A DNA stretch of 42,873 nt, from assembly GCA_041651335.1 (NCBI GenBank), contig JBAZJL010000007.1, positions 1 through 42,873 on the forward strand, given 5' to 3'. The notes under the pieces were generated by a model. That model did not search any database. It was not told where the DNA came from and worked only from the letters and a program-made list of their open reading frames with translations. This stretch comes from UBA6220 sp041651335 (GTDB taxonomy: Bacteria > Patescibacteriota > Minisyncoccia > Minisyncoccales > Minisyncoccaceae). The position numbers and the translations under genes were made by a program. Numbering within the stretch: position 1 is the first letter of the stretch; every line of letters starts with the position of its first letter. Shown in pieces: positions 15,896-24,132 of this stretch.

Positions 15896-16606
15896 ATGGC
15901 TTTAATCGGAGGATTGCAAAAAGTTACCTTAGTTGATTATCCGGGCAAGATTGCTTGCACGATTTTTTTGTCTGGATGTAATTTTCGTTGTCCGTTTTGT
16001 TATTCCAAAGAATTGGTTTTGCCAGAAAATATTAAAAATCATCCTCAGCTTATTGAAGAAGAAATTTTTTCTTTTTTAGAGCAAAGAAAAGATCTTTTAG
16101 AGGGTGTAGTTTTGTGTGGGGGAGAGCCAACGATTAATTCTGACTTGCCTGATTTTTGCCAAAAAATAAAAAAACTAGGATTTTTTTTAAAACTAGACAC
16201 CAATGGAAGCAATCCAGAAATGTTAAAAAAATTGATTGATGAAAAATTAATCGATTATATCGCTATGGACATTAAAGGCCCTTTAACTCAGGAAAAATAC
16301 GATTATTTTACTGGCGTTAGCTTGCCGATCGAAAAAATAAAAGAATCAATTGCCTTAATCAAAAATTGCGGACTTGATTATGAGTTTCGGTCAACAATCG
16401 TGCCTGGGCTTCATCGCCGAGAGGATATTATTCAAATGGCCAAGGATATTGCTCCAGCCAACAAATATTTTCTTCAGCAATTTCGAAACGATAAAGAAAC
16501 AATCGACCTTGTTCTTAATTCAATTAACCCTAATTATCCAGACGGATTTTTGGAAGACTTAGAAAAAGAAATTTCATTATTATTCAAATCTTTTAAAATA
16601 AGATAA
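15896..16606 (+). CDS. nrdG: Anaerobic ribonucleoside-triphosphate reductase activating protein (radical SAM, NrdG2-like)
   Basis: 236-aa radical-SAM enzyme expected to install the glycyl radical on NrdD, and perhaps on mini-NrdD. The N-terminus GLQKVTLVDYPGKIACTIFL is typical of the NrdG2/PflA-like subfamily. The cluster motif CxxxCxxC is C28, C32 and C35 in SGCNFRCPFCYS. The GGEPT motif (SAM binding) is at about residue 80 (LCGGEPTIN). It is longer than classical NrdG (~155 aa) and resembles proteins annotated as pyruvate formate-lyase activases, but no pyruvate formate-lyase is in the window and nrdD is adjacent. Confidence 0.88.
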   Translation: MALIGGLQKVTLVDYPGKIACTIFLSGCNFRCPFCYSKELVLPENIKNHPQLIEEEIFSFLEQRKDLLEGVVLCGGEPTINSDLPDFCQKIKKLGFFLKLDTNGSNPEMLKKLIDEKLIDYIAMDIKGPLTQEKYDYFTGVSLPIEKIKESIALIKNCGLDYEFRSTIVPGLHRREDIIQMAKDIAPANKYFLQQFRNDKETIDLVLNSINPNYPDGFLEDLEKEISLLFKSFKIR

Positions 16607-16608
16607 TT

Positions 16609-17238
16609 ATGCTTCCTCTTTATGATGAAAATAAAAGAAAAGGTCGTATTCCTTTTATCACCGCCGGAATAGTTTTTTTAAATGTAATTTTATTTTTTTA
16701 TACTTTTCAAGAAATCGAAGCTTATATCAGTATTTTCGGATTTTCTGCTGATAATTTTTTTAATGGCCGGTTTTACACAGTGTTTACTTCAATGTTTTTG
16801 CATGCCAATTTCTGGCATTTATTGGGCAATATGCTTTTTCTTTGGGTTTTTGGGGATAATTTAGAAGCAAAAATCGGACATTGGCGCTTTCTTTGTTTTT
16901 ATTTGTTTTGTGGAATAATGGCCATTATTGTTTATGTTTTGGCAGGAGCTTCAAATAATATTTCGGTTATTGGGGCCTCGGGGGCTATTTCTGGAATTCT
17001 CGGGGGCTATTTAATTCTTTTCCCTAGAAATAAAATAAAATCAATTATTCCAATAATCTTTTTTTGGACCTTAGCCTCAATTCCTGTTTTTGTTTTTATT
17101 ATTATTTGGTTTTTGTATCAATTTTTTTCTTTATCTTTAGAAAATATAAAAATGGTGGCTTATTCTGCGCATCTTGGAGGATTTTTAGCCGGTCTTTTAT
17201 CTATTAAGATTTTTTCTCAAAGAAGAAAATTTTTATAA
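16609..17238 (+). CDS. Rhomboid family intramembrane serine protease
   Basis: 209 aa with about six or seven transmembrane segments. The catalytic Ser124 is in VIGASGAISG (GxSG motif) and the catalytic His188 in AYSAHLGGFLAG. The conserved HANFWHLLGNMLFLWVFG segment (His65, His70, Asn74) precedes them. It cleaves membrane-spanning segments of substrate proteins that cannot be identified here. It starts 2 nt after the activase stop and its own stop overlaps the comEC ATG (TAATG). Confidence 0.93.
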   Translation: MLPLYDENKRKGRIPFITAGIVFLNVILFFYTFQEIEAYISIFGFSADNFFNGRFYTVFTSMFLHANFWHLLGNMLFLWVFGDNLEAKIGHWRFLCFYLFCGIMAIIVYVLAGASNNISVIGASGAISGILGGYLILFPRNKIKSIIPIIFFWTLASIPVFVFIIIWFLYQFFSLSLENIKMVAYSAHLGGFLAGLLSIKIFSQRRKFL

Positions 17239-18755
17239 TGAGCAAATCAGATTTATTTTTATTGTTTTGCCTGGCGTTTGTGGCTGGAATTTTTGGGGCC
17301 TCCTTTTTCTTTTTTTCAAAAACTATTGATTTCAAACTAATTATTGTTTTTTTAATTATCGGATTTTTGGTGGGCGGGGTTTTTTATTCTCAAAAAATAG
17401 CTCGAACAATTGCTTTTTGTTTGATTGTTTTTGCTTTGGGGGTTTGGTTTTTTCAAGCAAAATTTTTAGCGCTTTCTGAAAATATTTTAATTCAGAGCGA
17501 TGAAAAAAATATTGTTTTAACGGGGGTGATTATTCGAAATCCTCAGCCAGGATATAATAATTTGAAAATTATTGTTTCTGTCAGAAAGATTATCAATGAA
17601 GCTGGTGAAGAAATTTGGAACCAGGACCAAGAATTAGGCAAGGCTATTATTTATACAAACAATTATTTTAATTTTGAATATTATGATTTGATAGAAGCAA
17701 AAGGAATCGCCCGAGTTCCGAAAAAATTAGACAATTTTGATTATCAGGGATATTTAATGAAAGAAGATATTGTTTTAACAATGGCTTATCCGGAAATAAC
17801 CAGAAAAGAAAATCAGGATTTTGGATTTTTTTCGTTTTTATCAAAACAAATTTTTTCTTTAAAAGAAAAAATGAGAGATCAGATTCAAAAAAATATGCCC
17901 CCGCGAGAAGCTTCGGTTTTAGAAGCCATGATTTTAGGGGAAAGTAGTGCAATGCCAGAAGAGCTAAAGCAAAAACTTTCTCAAACTGGATTAAGCCATG
18001 CGATTGCTATTTCTGGAACGCATATTGTTTTGTTTTCCGCCATTGCTTTCGAAATTCTTTTATTTTTTGGTTTTTGGAAAAAGCAGGCCGCTGGGGTTTC
18101 TATTATTTTAATAATTTTATATGTTATTATGGCTGGAGCAATGGCCTCAGCGGTGCGATCTGGGATTATGGGCTGTCTTTTGATGTTGGCTCGATTATTT
18201 GACCGAACAACTTATAGCGAGCGCACCCTTTGTTTGGCTGGATTTCTGATTCTTTTGCAAAATCCTTTAGCTTTGAAATATGACCTTGGTTTTCAGCTTT
18301 CTTTTTTGGCCATTGCCGGATTGATTTTTGGGCTTCCAATTCTTAGATCTTTTTTTAGCCGTCAAAGCGAAAGATTCAAAACATTAAAAGAAATAATTTT
18401 TGCCACTCTTAGTGCGCAAATCGCCACTCTGCCACTTTTGGCTTTTAATTTTGGATATATTTCTACTATTTCTTTATTAAGCAATTTATTGGTTATTTCC
18501 TTGTTGCCCGGGTTAATGATTTTAGGGCTTTTTTTCCCTTTAATAGGAATAATCATTCCTTTTCTAGGATCATTTTTTGCTTTTTTTTGTTTTTGGCTGG
18601 TTCGCTATCTTTTATTTATTATTGATTTTAGCGCACAAATTCCTTTGGCAGTTTTAAATTTTCAAATCAGTGGATTTGTTGCAATTTTAATCTATCTTTT
18701 GTTTGTGGTTATTATTTTAAAATATAGAAAAAAGAGCGATTTTATTCCTATTTAA
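17238..18755 (+). CDS. comEC: ComEC/Rec2-family DNA uptake channel
   Basis: 505-aa multi-pass membrane protein expected to carry single-stranded DNA across the membrane in natural transformation. Several N-terminal membrane helices are followed by an OB-fold-like DUF4131 region (about residues 85-170). The Competence domain comes next, with the hallmark LSHAIAISGTHIVLFS and repeated hydrophobic segments to the end. The C-terminal metallo-beta-lactamase-like domain of full-length ComEC is missing, as in shorter family members. It is translationally coupled to the rhomboid gene. DprA is in the same window. Confidence 0.92.
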   Translation: MSKSDLFLLFCLAFVAGIFGASFFFFSKTIDFKLIIVFLIIGFLVGGVFYSQKIARTIAFCLIVFALGVWFFQAKFLALSENILIQSDEKNIVLTGVIIRNPQPGYNNLKIIVSVRKIINEAGEEIWNQDQELGKAIIYTNNYFNFEYYDLIEAKGIARVPKKLDNFDYQGYLMKEDIVLTMAYPEITRKENQDFGFFSFLSKQIFSLKEKMRDQIQKNMPPREASVLEAMILGESSAMPEELKQKLSQTGLSHAIAISGTHIVLFSAIAFEILLFFGFWKKQAAGVSIILIILYVIMAGAMASAVRSGIMGCLLMLARLFDRTTYSERTLCLAGFLILLQNPLALKYDLGFQLSFLAIAGLIFGLPILRSFFSRQSERFKTLKEIIFATLSAQIATLPLLAFNFGYISTISLLSNLLVISLLPGLMILGLFFPLIGIIIPFLGSFFAFFCFWLVRYLLFIIDFSAQIPLAVLNFQISGFVAILIYLLFVVIILKYRKKSDFIPI

Positions 18756-18803
18756 AGTAATGTTTCCCCCCGAGTTTTTATTTGTTTTTTTTGTTTAATG
18801 CAT

Positions 18804-18809
18804 TATAAT
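18804..18809 (+). promoter_or_regulatory. -10 box that sets the start of the GT-B gene
   Basis: TATAAT lies inside the longest possible reading frame (ATG at 18798) and 9 nt before a second ATG at 18819. This supports 18819 as the start, again with essentially no leader. Confidence 0.6.
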
Positions 18810-18818
18810 AAGATTAAT

Positions 18819-20108
18819 ATGGAAACAAAAGCATGGGTTGTTTCAATTAATATGGGTTATGGCCATCAGCGCACGGCTTATGCCTTGCGGGAATTAGCCG
18901 TAAACAATCAAATCATTAATGCCAATGATTATGAAGGAATTCCGGATAGAGACCGGCTTCTTTGGGAAAGCTCGCGTAATTTTTATGAATTTATTTCTCG
19001 ATTTAAAGGATTTCCATTGATTGGGGATTGGGCTTTCAAATTTTATGATCGAACGCAAAAGATTTTTGATTTTTATCCGCGCCGAGATTTATCCGGGGTT
19101 AGTTTTGTTGAAAGAAACACTTATAATCTTTTAACCAAAGGCTGGGGCCATCATTTGATTAAAATGGTTTGGCCAAAACAAGGGGAAAAAGCCAAGCCTT
19201 TTATTTCTTCTTTTTTCATTACTGCTTTTATGGCCGAACATCATCGTTATCCCGGAGATATTTATTGTGTGGTTTGCGATGCAGATATTAGTCGAGCCTG
19301 GGCACCATTAATACCTCACAAAACCAGAATAAAATATTTAACCCCCAATGAACGAACCAAGCAACGTTTAATGCTTTATGGTATTCCTAAAGAAAATATT
19401 TTTTTAACTGGATATCCTTTGCCAATGTCTTGTATTGGTAATGAAAATATGCCGATTTTAAAATATGACCTTCGCAATCGTTTGGCTAATTTGGATCCCC
19501 AAAAATCTTATGAAAAAAATTATAAATCTTTGATTAAAAATCATTTAGGCGAGTTGCCAGCTGGATCAGACCATCCTTTTACTATTATGTTTGCCGTGGG
19601 CGGGGCTGGAGCGCAAAAGGAAATTGGAGTAAAATTATTAAGTCAATTTAAAAACAAAATTGCTTCCCGGGAAATGAAAATAATCTTGGTGGCTGGAGTA
19701 AAAACAAAAGTTAAGCATTATTTCGAACAGGAAATCAAGAGGCTACAAATGGATAGATTAAAAAATATTGAAGTTTTGTTTGCCGATAAATTCGGAGATT
19801 ATTTTGATGCTTTTAATCAAGCGCTTAGTAAATCAGATATTCTTTGGACCAAACCCTCGGAATTATCATTTTATTCTGCTTTGGGTATTCCCATTATTAT
19901 TGCTCCAACTATTGGTTCGCAAGAAGATTTTAACAAAGAATGGCTTTTGATGCATGGCTTTGGAATTGAACAGCGGAACCCGGATTATGCTTCAGAATGG
20001 ATTTTTGATTGGCTTCGTTCCGGGTATCTTGCTGAAATCGCTATGGAGGGCTTTATCGAAGGCGAAAAATTAAGTGTTTTAAATATCAAAAAAATAATTT
20101 CTAAATAA
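18819..20108 (+). CDS. GT-B glycosyltransferase, MGDG-synthase/MurG-like
   Basis: 429 aa from the ATG at 18819. The N-terminal WVVSINMGYGHQRTAYAL resembles the GxGHxxAA acceptor-side motif of monogalactosyldiacylglycerol synthases and diacylglycerol glucosyltransferases. LTPNERTKQRLMLYGI and IFLTGYPLP are the usual inter-domain sequence. The donor-side end has LWTKPSELSFYSALGIPIII. The likely job is transfer of a sugar to a membrane lipid at the cytoplasmic face, but donor and acceptor are unknown. It is followed directly (0 nt) by an EamA transporter and then by other glycan genes. An upstream ATG at 18798 overlaps the -10 box and is less likely. Confidence 0.7.
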   Translation: METKAWVVSINMGYGHQRTAYALRELAVNNQIINANDYEGIPDRDRLLWESSRNFYEFISRFKGFPLIGDWAFKFYDRTQKIFDFYPRRDLSGVSFVERNTYNLLTKGWGHHLIKMVWPKQGEKAKPFISSFFITAFMAEHHRYPGDIYCVVCDADISRAWAPLIPHKTRIKYLTPNERTKQRLMLYGIPKENIFLTGYPLPMSCIGNENMPILKYDLRNRLANLDPQKSYEKNYKSLIKNHLGELPAGSDHPFTIMFAVGGAGAQKEIGVKLLSQFKNKIASREMKIILVAGVKTKVKHYFEQEIKRLQMDRLKNIEVLFADKFGDYFDAFNQALSKSDILWTKPSELSFYSALGIPIIIAPTIGSQEDFNKEWLLMHGFGIEQRNPDYASEWIFDWLRSGYLAEIAMEGFIEGEKLSVLNIKKIISK

Positions 20109-21017
20109 ATGGATTATTCTTGGCTGATTGTTGCTATTATTGGTTATTTTGCTTTTGCTGTTGCATCTTTAGGGGATAAGATTGTTCTCGGTCAATCCGC
20201 TCGACCCAGGGCTTTTACTTTTTTTGTTGGAGTTTTAAATATTCTGGCGATTTTTATGATTCCGTTTATTGGATTTGAAATTCCGTCGGGCGCAACTATT
20301 CCTTGGATTATTTTAGATGCTATTATTTATATTTTTGGCTTGTATGGAATGTTCAGTGCTTTGGAAAAATTTGATGTTTCTCGGGTTGTTCCAGCCATTG
20401 GGGCTGTTCAGCCAGTGATTATTTTTGCCCTAACCTGTCTTTTCTGGGGTCCGCAATTTTTAGACATCAAAGGCGCGATTGCTTTTTTACTTTTACTAAT
20501 CGGAACGATTTTAATCAGCTTGGACAGAACTGGAGATTTGTTCACCAAAGAAAGCTTGAAAATTTCTTTTGCTACCGCGATTTTATTTTCTCTTGATTTT
20601 GTTTTTTCCAAGTTTGTTTATTTGGATATGTCTTTTTGGCAAGGATTTATTTGGATTAGGATATTCAGTTTTATCTTTGCCTTGAGTCTTCTTTTAAATC
20701 GAAATTTTTATCAAGATGTTTTTGGAAAAAGAAAAATAACAAAAGCCAGCACTGGAATTCTTTTTGTTCTCTTTCAGGCCGCTGGAGGAATCGCTACGAT
20801 TTTTCAAAGCTGGGCAATTGCTTTAGCCCCGATTGCTTTTTTGGCAATTATCAATGCGCTTCGAGGCGTGCAATATATTTTCCTTTTTATTTTTACCATT
20901 ATTTGCACAATTTTTATTCCTAAGATTTTAAAAGAGGATCTTTCCAAAGGCACAATTATTCAAAAAGTAATGTCGATTATCATTATTGTTTTGGGTTTGG
21001 CGCTTTTGTTTTATTAG
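20109..21017 (+). CDS. EamA/DMT-family membrane transporter
   Basis: 302 aa and about ten transmembrane helices in two halves. The paired EamA-like repeats are suggested by VVPAIGAVQPVIIFALTCLF in the first half and the ALAPIAFLAIINALRGVQYI stretch in the second. The substrate is unknown. It begins immediately after the stop of the glycosyltransferase gene, so the two are probably co-translated. A role as a lipid-linked sugar or metabolite flippase is possible by context only. Confidence 0.8.
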   Translation: MDYSWLIVAIIGYFAFAVASLGDKIVLGQSARPRAFTFFVGVLNILAIFMIPFIGFEIPSGATIPWIILDAIIYIFGLYGMFSALEKFDVSRVVPAIGAVQPVIIFALTCLFWGPQFLDIKGAIAFLLLLIGTILISLDRTGDLFTKESLKISFATAILFSLDFVFSKFVYLDMSFWQGFIWIRIFSFIFALSLLLNRNFYQDVFGKRKITKASTGILFVLFQAAGGIATIFQSWAIALAPIAFLAIINALRGVQYIFLFIFTIICTIFIPKILKEDLSKGTIIQKVMSIIIIVLGLALLFY

Positions 21018-21049
21018 TTTTTTTAAAAAAAATTAATAAATTACAAGCA

Positions 21050-21077
21050 TTGAAAAATCAAGCTTTTTTGCTATAAT
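21050..21077 (+). promoter_or_regulatory. Promoter of the glycosidase-like gene
   Basis: TTGAAA (21050-21055), 16-nt spacer, TATAAT (21072-21077). The ATG at 21084 follows after 6 nt (leaderless type). Confidence 0.7.
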
Positions 21078-21083
21078 CAATTT

Positions 21084-22085
21084 ATGCAAACTATTTTGAA
21101 ATATTTGATTTCTTTACCGATTTTTCTTTTTTTAGCCTTAATTATTTGGTTGTTTTTCGGCTCTCCTAAAAAAGCAGAAAAAATGATTTGGGGGGTTAAT
21201 TTTTCTATAAAACAATCTGATTTTTTAGAGCTTAATCCTCAAGAGACTTATTTGGCGATTTTAGATGACTTAAAGGCAAAAAATATAAAAATATCAGTTC
21301 ATTGGGATTTGGTTGAGCCAGAAAATAATATTTATGATTTTAAGGATCTTGATTGGCAGGTTATTGAAGCGCAAAAAAGAAATGTTAATCTTATCTTGGC
21401 TATTGGGATGAAAACTCCACGCTGGCCAGAATGCCACTTGCCACAATGGGCTTGGAATTTGAACAAGCAAGAACAGCAAGCCGCAATTTTAAAATATTTG
21501 GAAAAAATAGTTTCTCGATATAAAAATTATTCCAATGTTTTTGCTTGGCAAGTGGAGAATGAGCCTTTTTTCAAATTTGGATCTTGCCCTTGGGCAGATG
21601 AAAACTTTTTAAAAAAAGAAGTGCTTTTGGTTAAACAGCTTGATCCTGTTCGGCCGATAATGATTACTGATAGCGGAGAAATTTCCACTTGGACCAAAGC
21701 TGCCAAGGTTGGCGACTTGGTGGGGTTTACAACTTATCGCAATGTTTGGCAAGAACAGCTGAAAGGATATTTTTCTTATAGCCCTTGGCTAACACCTATG
21801 TTTTATTTTCGTCGGGCCCAATTGGTTGAACAGATTTATCACAAAAAAGCCATGGGCATTGAATTGCAAGCCGAGCCTTGGTGTCGCAATTCTATAATGA
21901 ACGCTTCTATCAAAGAACAACAAAAAACAATGAGCCTCGATCACTTTAAAGAAATAATAAAATTTGCTCGGGCAACAGGAATTGATACTTATTATTTTTG
22001 GGGAGCAGAATGGTGGCATTGGATGAAAAACAAGCAAGGGGATTCAGGGTATTGGGAAGAAGCTAAAAAGATTTTTTCCGAATAA
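21084..22085 (+). CDS. Membrane-anchored glycoside hydrolase-like TIM barrel
   Basis: 333 aa. An N-terminal membrane anchor (about residues 7-26) suggests an extracytoplasmic enzyme. The rest resembles clan A glycosidases (GH5/GH39/GH42-like). Examples are SVHWDLVEPENNIYDFKDLD, the WQVENEPF motif that normally carries the acid/base Glu after Asn, and GIELQAEPW near strand 7 as candidate nucleophile Glu. GIDTYYFWGAEWW is the end of the barrel. It could trim or remodel surface glycans. The substrate cannot be read from sequence. It is 17 nt upstream of a GT2 gene. Confidence 0.7.
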   Translation: MQTILKYLISLPIFLFLALIIWLFFGSPKKAEKMIWGVNFSIKQSDFLELNPQETYLAILDDLKAKNIKISVHWDLVEPENNIYDFKDLDWQVIEAQKRNVNLILAIGMKTPRWPECHLPQWAWNLNKQEQQAAILKYLEKIVSRYKNYSNVFAWQVENEPFFKFGSCPWADENFLKKEVLLVKQLDPVRPIMITDSGEISTWTKAAKVGDLVGFTTYRNVWQEQLKGYFSYSPWLTPMFYFRRAQLVEQIYHKKAMGIELQAEPWCRNSIMNASIKEQQKTMSLDHFKEIIKFARATGIDTYYFWGAEWWHWMKNKQGDSGYWEEAKKIFSE

Positions 22086-22102
22086 TATTAATTAAAAAAT
22101 TT

Positions 22103-22819
22103 ATGCTTAGTATTGTTATTCCAACTTATAACGAAGAAAAAAGGCTTCCGATTTTGTTGGAAGCGCTTTTAAGCGAAAAAATACCTGATTTGGAAATTAT
22201 TGTGGCTGATCGGCGAGGCAAAGACAAAACCAGGGAAGTGGCGGAAAAATACGGATGTCTGATTACTGACGGGGGCACGCCTGCTGAAGGCCGAAACAAT
22301 GGAGCGAAAATTGCCAAAGGCGATATTATTTTATTTTTAGACGCTGATGTTAAAATTTCACCTGATTTTTTAAAAAAGTCATTATCTGATTTTGAAAAAA
22401 ATAATTTAGGGGTTGCTTCTTATCACATTTATCCTATTAAAAGCAATTTGTTTCTTAACAAATTTATTTTAAATGTTTGTTATAACTGGCACCAAAAAAC
22501 ATTAAGAAAGATTTTCCCAATGGGCGCAATGGGAATAATGGTTCGCAAAGATATTTTCAATCAAGTGGGCGGGTTTGATCCAAAAATAAAATTAGCCGAA
22601 GATATTTATTTTGTTCAGCAAGCCGCGAAATTAGGCGGGTTTGATATAATCAAAGGCACGCCTTTGTATATGCCCACGCGCCGATTTGATAAAGACGGAT
22701 ATTTTCGAACCGGCGGAAAATATCTTTTATGCGGATTACATATGGTTTTTCTGGGCCCAGTCAAAAGTGGCAGAATTTTTGATTATAAATTTAATCATTA
22801 TGATAATAATAAAAAATAA
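22103..22819 (+). CDS. Family 2 glycosyltransferase
   Basis: 238 aa. GT-A fold start LSIVIPTYNEEKRLPILLEAL, the IIVADRRGKDKTREVAEKYG region, and the metal-binding FLDADVKI (DxD-like). The later GGFDPKIKLAEDIYFVQQA holds the usual acidic catalytic stretch. A hydrophobic C-terminal part may sit at the membrane. It sits with the glycosidase-like and lipid-glycosyltransferase genes, suggesting cell-surface glycan assembly. Confidence 0.88.
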   Translation: MLSIVIPTYNEEKRLPILLEALLSEKIPDLEIIVADRRGKDKTREVAEKYGCLITDGGTPAEGRNNGAKIAKGDIILFLDADVKISPDFLKKSLSDFEKNNLGVASYHIYPIKSNLFLNKFILNVCYNWHQKTLRKIFPMGAMGIMVRKDIFNQVGGFDPKIKLAEDIYFVQQAAKLGGFDIIKGTPLYMPTRRFDKDGYFRTGGKYLLCGLHMVFLGPVKSGRIFDYKFNHYDNNKK

Positions 22820-22833
22820 ATTAAATAGGTAAT

Positions 22834-24117
22834 ATGTCAATTTATAAATTACCGGAGTTTAATTTAAAAAAACTTGAAGCTCCGGAACAAAAAACAACTA
22901 TTAAATTTTTTAAAAATAATAATTTAGTCTGGGCGATTGCTATTTTGGTAATAGGGATTTTTGCCGGGCTTGTTTTTAGTTATTTTTTTTATCAGGGAAT
23001 GACCGAAGCTTGGTTTAAAAAAATAGACCTGCAAAACATTCAATCCGAACAGCCCGTGGCCAAATATGAACCCCAAACCACGCAAGAAGAAAAAATTATT
23101 GAAGCAGTAAAAAATGTTTCTCCTTCAGTCGTTAGTATTGTGGTTACCAAAGAAGTTCCGATTTATCAGTATCAAACCAACGAAGACGATTTGCTTGATC
23201 CTTTTGGGCTTTTTAATCTTCCGGAAAAGGTAGAAGTTGGTTCGGAAAAGCAAGAAATTGGGGCAGGTACTGGTTTTATTGTTTCAAGCGATGGGCTGGT
23301 TTTAACTAACAAGCATGTCGTAACAGATTTGGAGGCCGAATATACTATTATCGATCTTGAGAATAATGAATATTCTGCGAAAATTATTGCTACTGATCCA
23401 GTTCAAGATTTAGCAATTATTAAAATTCAAAGCGACAAAGTTTTTCAGCCAGTAAAATTAGGATCTTCTGCTAATATTCAAATTGGCCAAACAGCAATTG
23501 CTATTGGCAATGCTTTGGGGCAATTTCAAAATACTGTTTCCGTGGGCGTTATTTCTGGTTTAGGTCGAACAATTACCGCGAGCAGTGCTCAGGGTGCCAA
23601 TGAAACCTTAGAAGATATTATTCAAACCGATGCGGCTATTAATCCAGGAAATTCTGGCGGTCCGCTTTTAAATTTAAATGGCGAAGTTATTGGCGTAAAT
23701 ACGGCTACTTCGCAAGACGGAGAAGGAATCAGTTTCGCGATTGCTATTGATAAAGCTAAAAAAGACATTGAACAAGTTAAATCAACAGGAAAAATATCAT
23801 ATCCTTATTTAGGAATAAGGTATATTATTATTGATAAAAGCCTGGCCGAAGAAAAAGAACTATCAGTTGATTACGGGGCTTTGATTTCCAAAGGCACGGG
23901 CGTCAATGAACCAGCCATTGCTTTGGGTTCACCAGCTGCTAGGGCTGGGCTCAAAGCTGGAGATATTATTTTAGAACTTGATAATCAAAAAATCAGTAAA
24001 AAAAATACTTTAGCAAAAATAATTTCCAGTTATTCTCCTTATCAAACCATAAATTTAAAAGTTTTACGAAATGGTCAAGAGATTCAAATCAAAGCGATTT
24101 TGGACGAGTGGAAATAA
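22834..24117 (+). CDS. HtrA/DegP-like trypsin-like serine protease with one PDZ domain
   Basis: 427-aa membrane-anchored protease for quality control of exported proteins. One transmembrane segment at about residues 31-53 leaves the protease outside. Catalytic triad: His161 (TNKHVVTD), Asp192 (QDLAIIKI) and Ser274 (NPGNSGGPL). A single PDZ domain occupies about residues 320-427 (SPAARAGLKAGDIILEL). There is a weak AGGT before the ATG. dnaG follows after 15 nt. Confidence 0.94.
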   Translation: MSIYKLPEFNLKKLEAPEQKTTIKFFKNNNLVWAIAILVIGIFAGLVFSYFFYQGMTEAWFKKIDLQNIQSEQPVAKYEPQTTQEEKIIEAVKNVSPSVVSIVVTKEVPIYQYQTNEDDLLDPFGLFNLPEKVEVGSEKQEIGAGTGFIVSSDGLVLTNKHVVTDLEAEYTIIDLENNEYSAKIIATDPVQDLAIIKIQSDKVFQPVKLGSSANIQIGQTAIAIGNALGQFQNTVSVGVISGLGRTITASSAQGANETLEDIIQTDAAINPGNSGGPLLNLNGEVIGVNTATSQDGEGISFAIAIDKAKKDIEQVKSTGKISYPYLGIRYIIIDKSLAEEKELSVDYGALISKGTGVNEPAIALGSPAARAGLKAGDIILELDNQKISKKNTLAKIISSYSPYQTINLKVLRNGQEIQIKAILDEWK

Positions 24118-24132
24118 TTCAATAAATTAATT

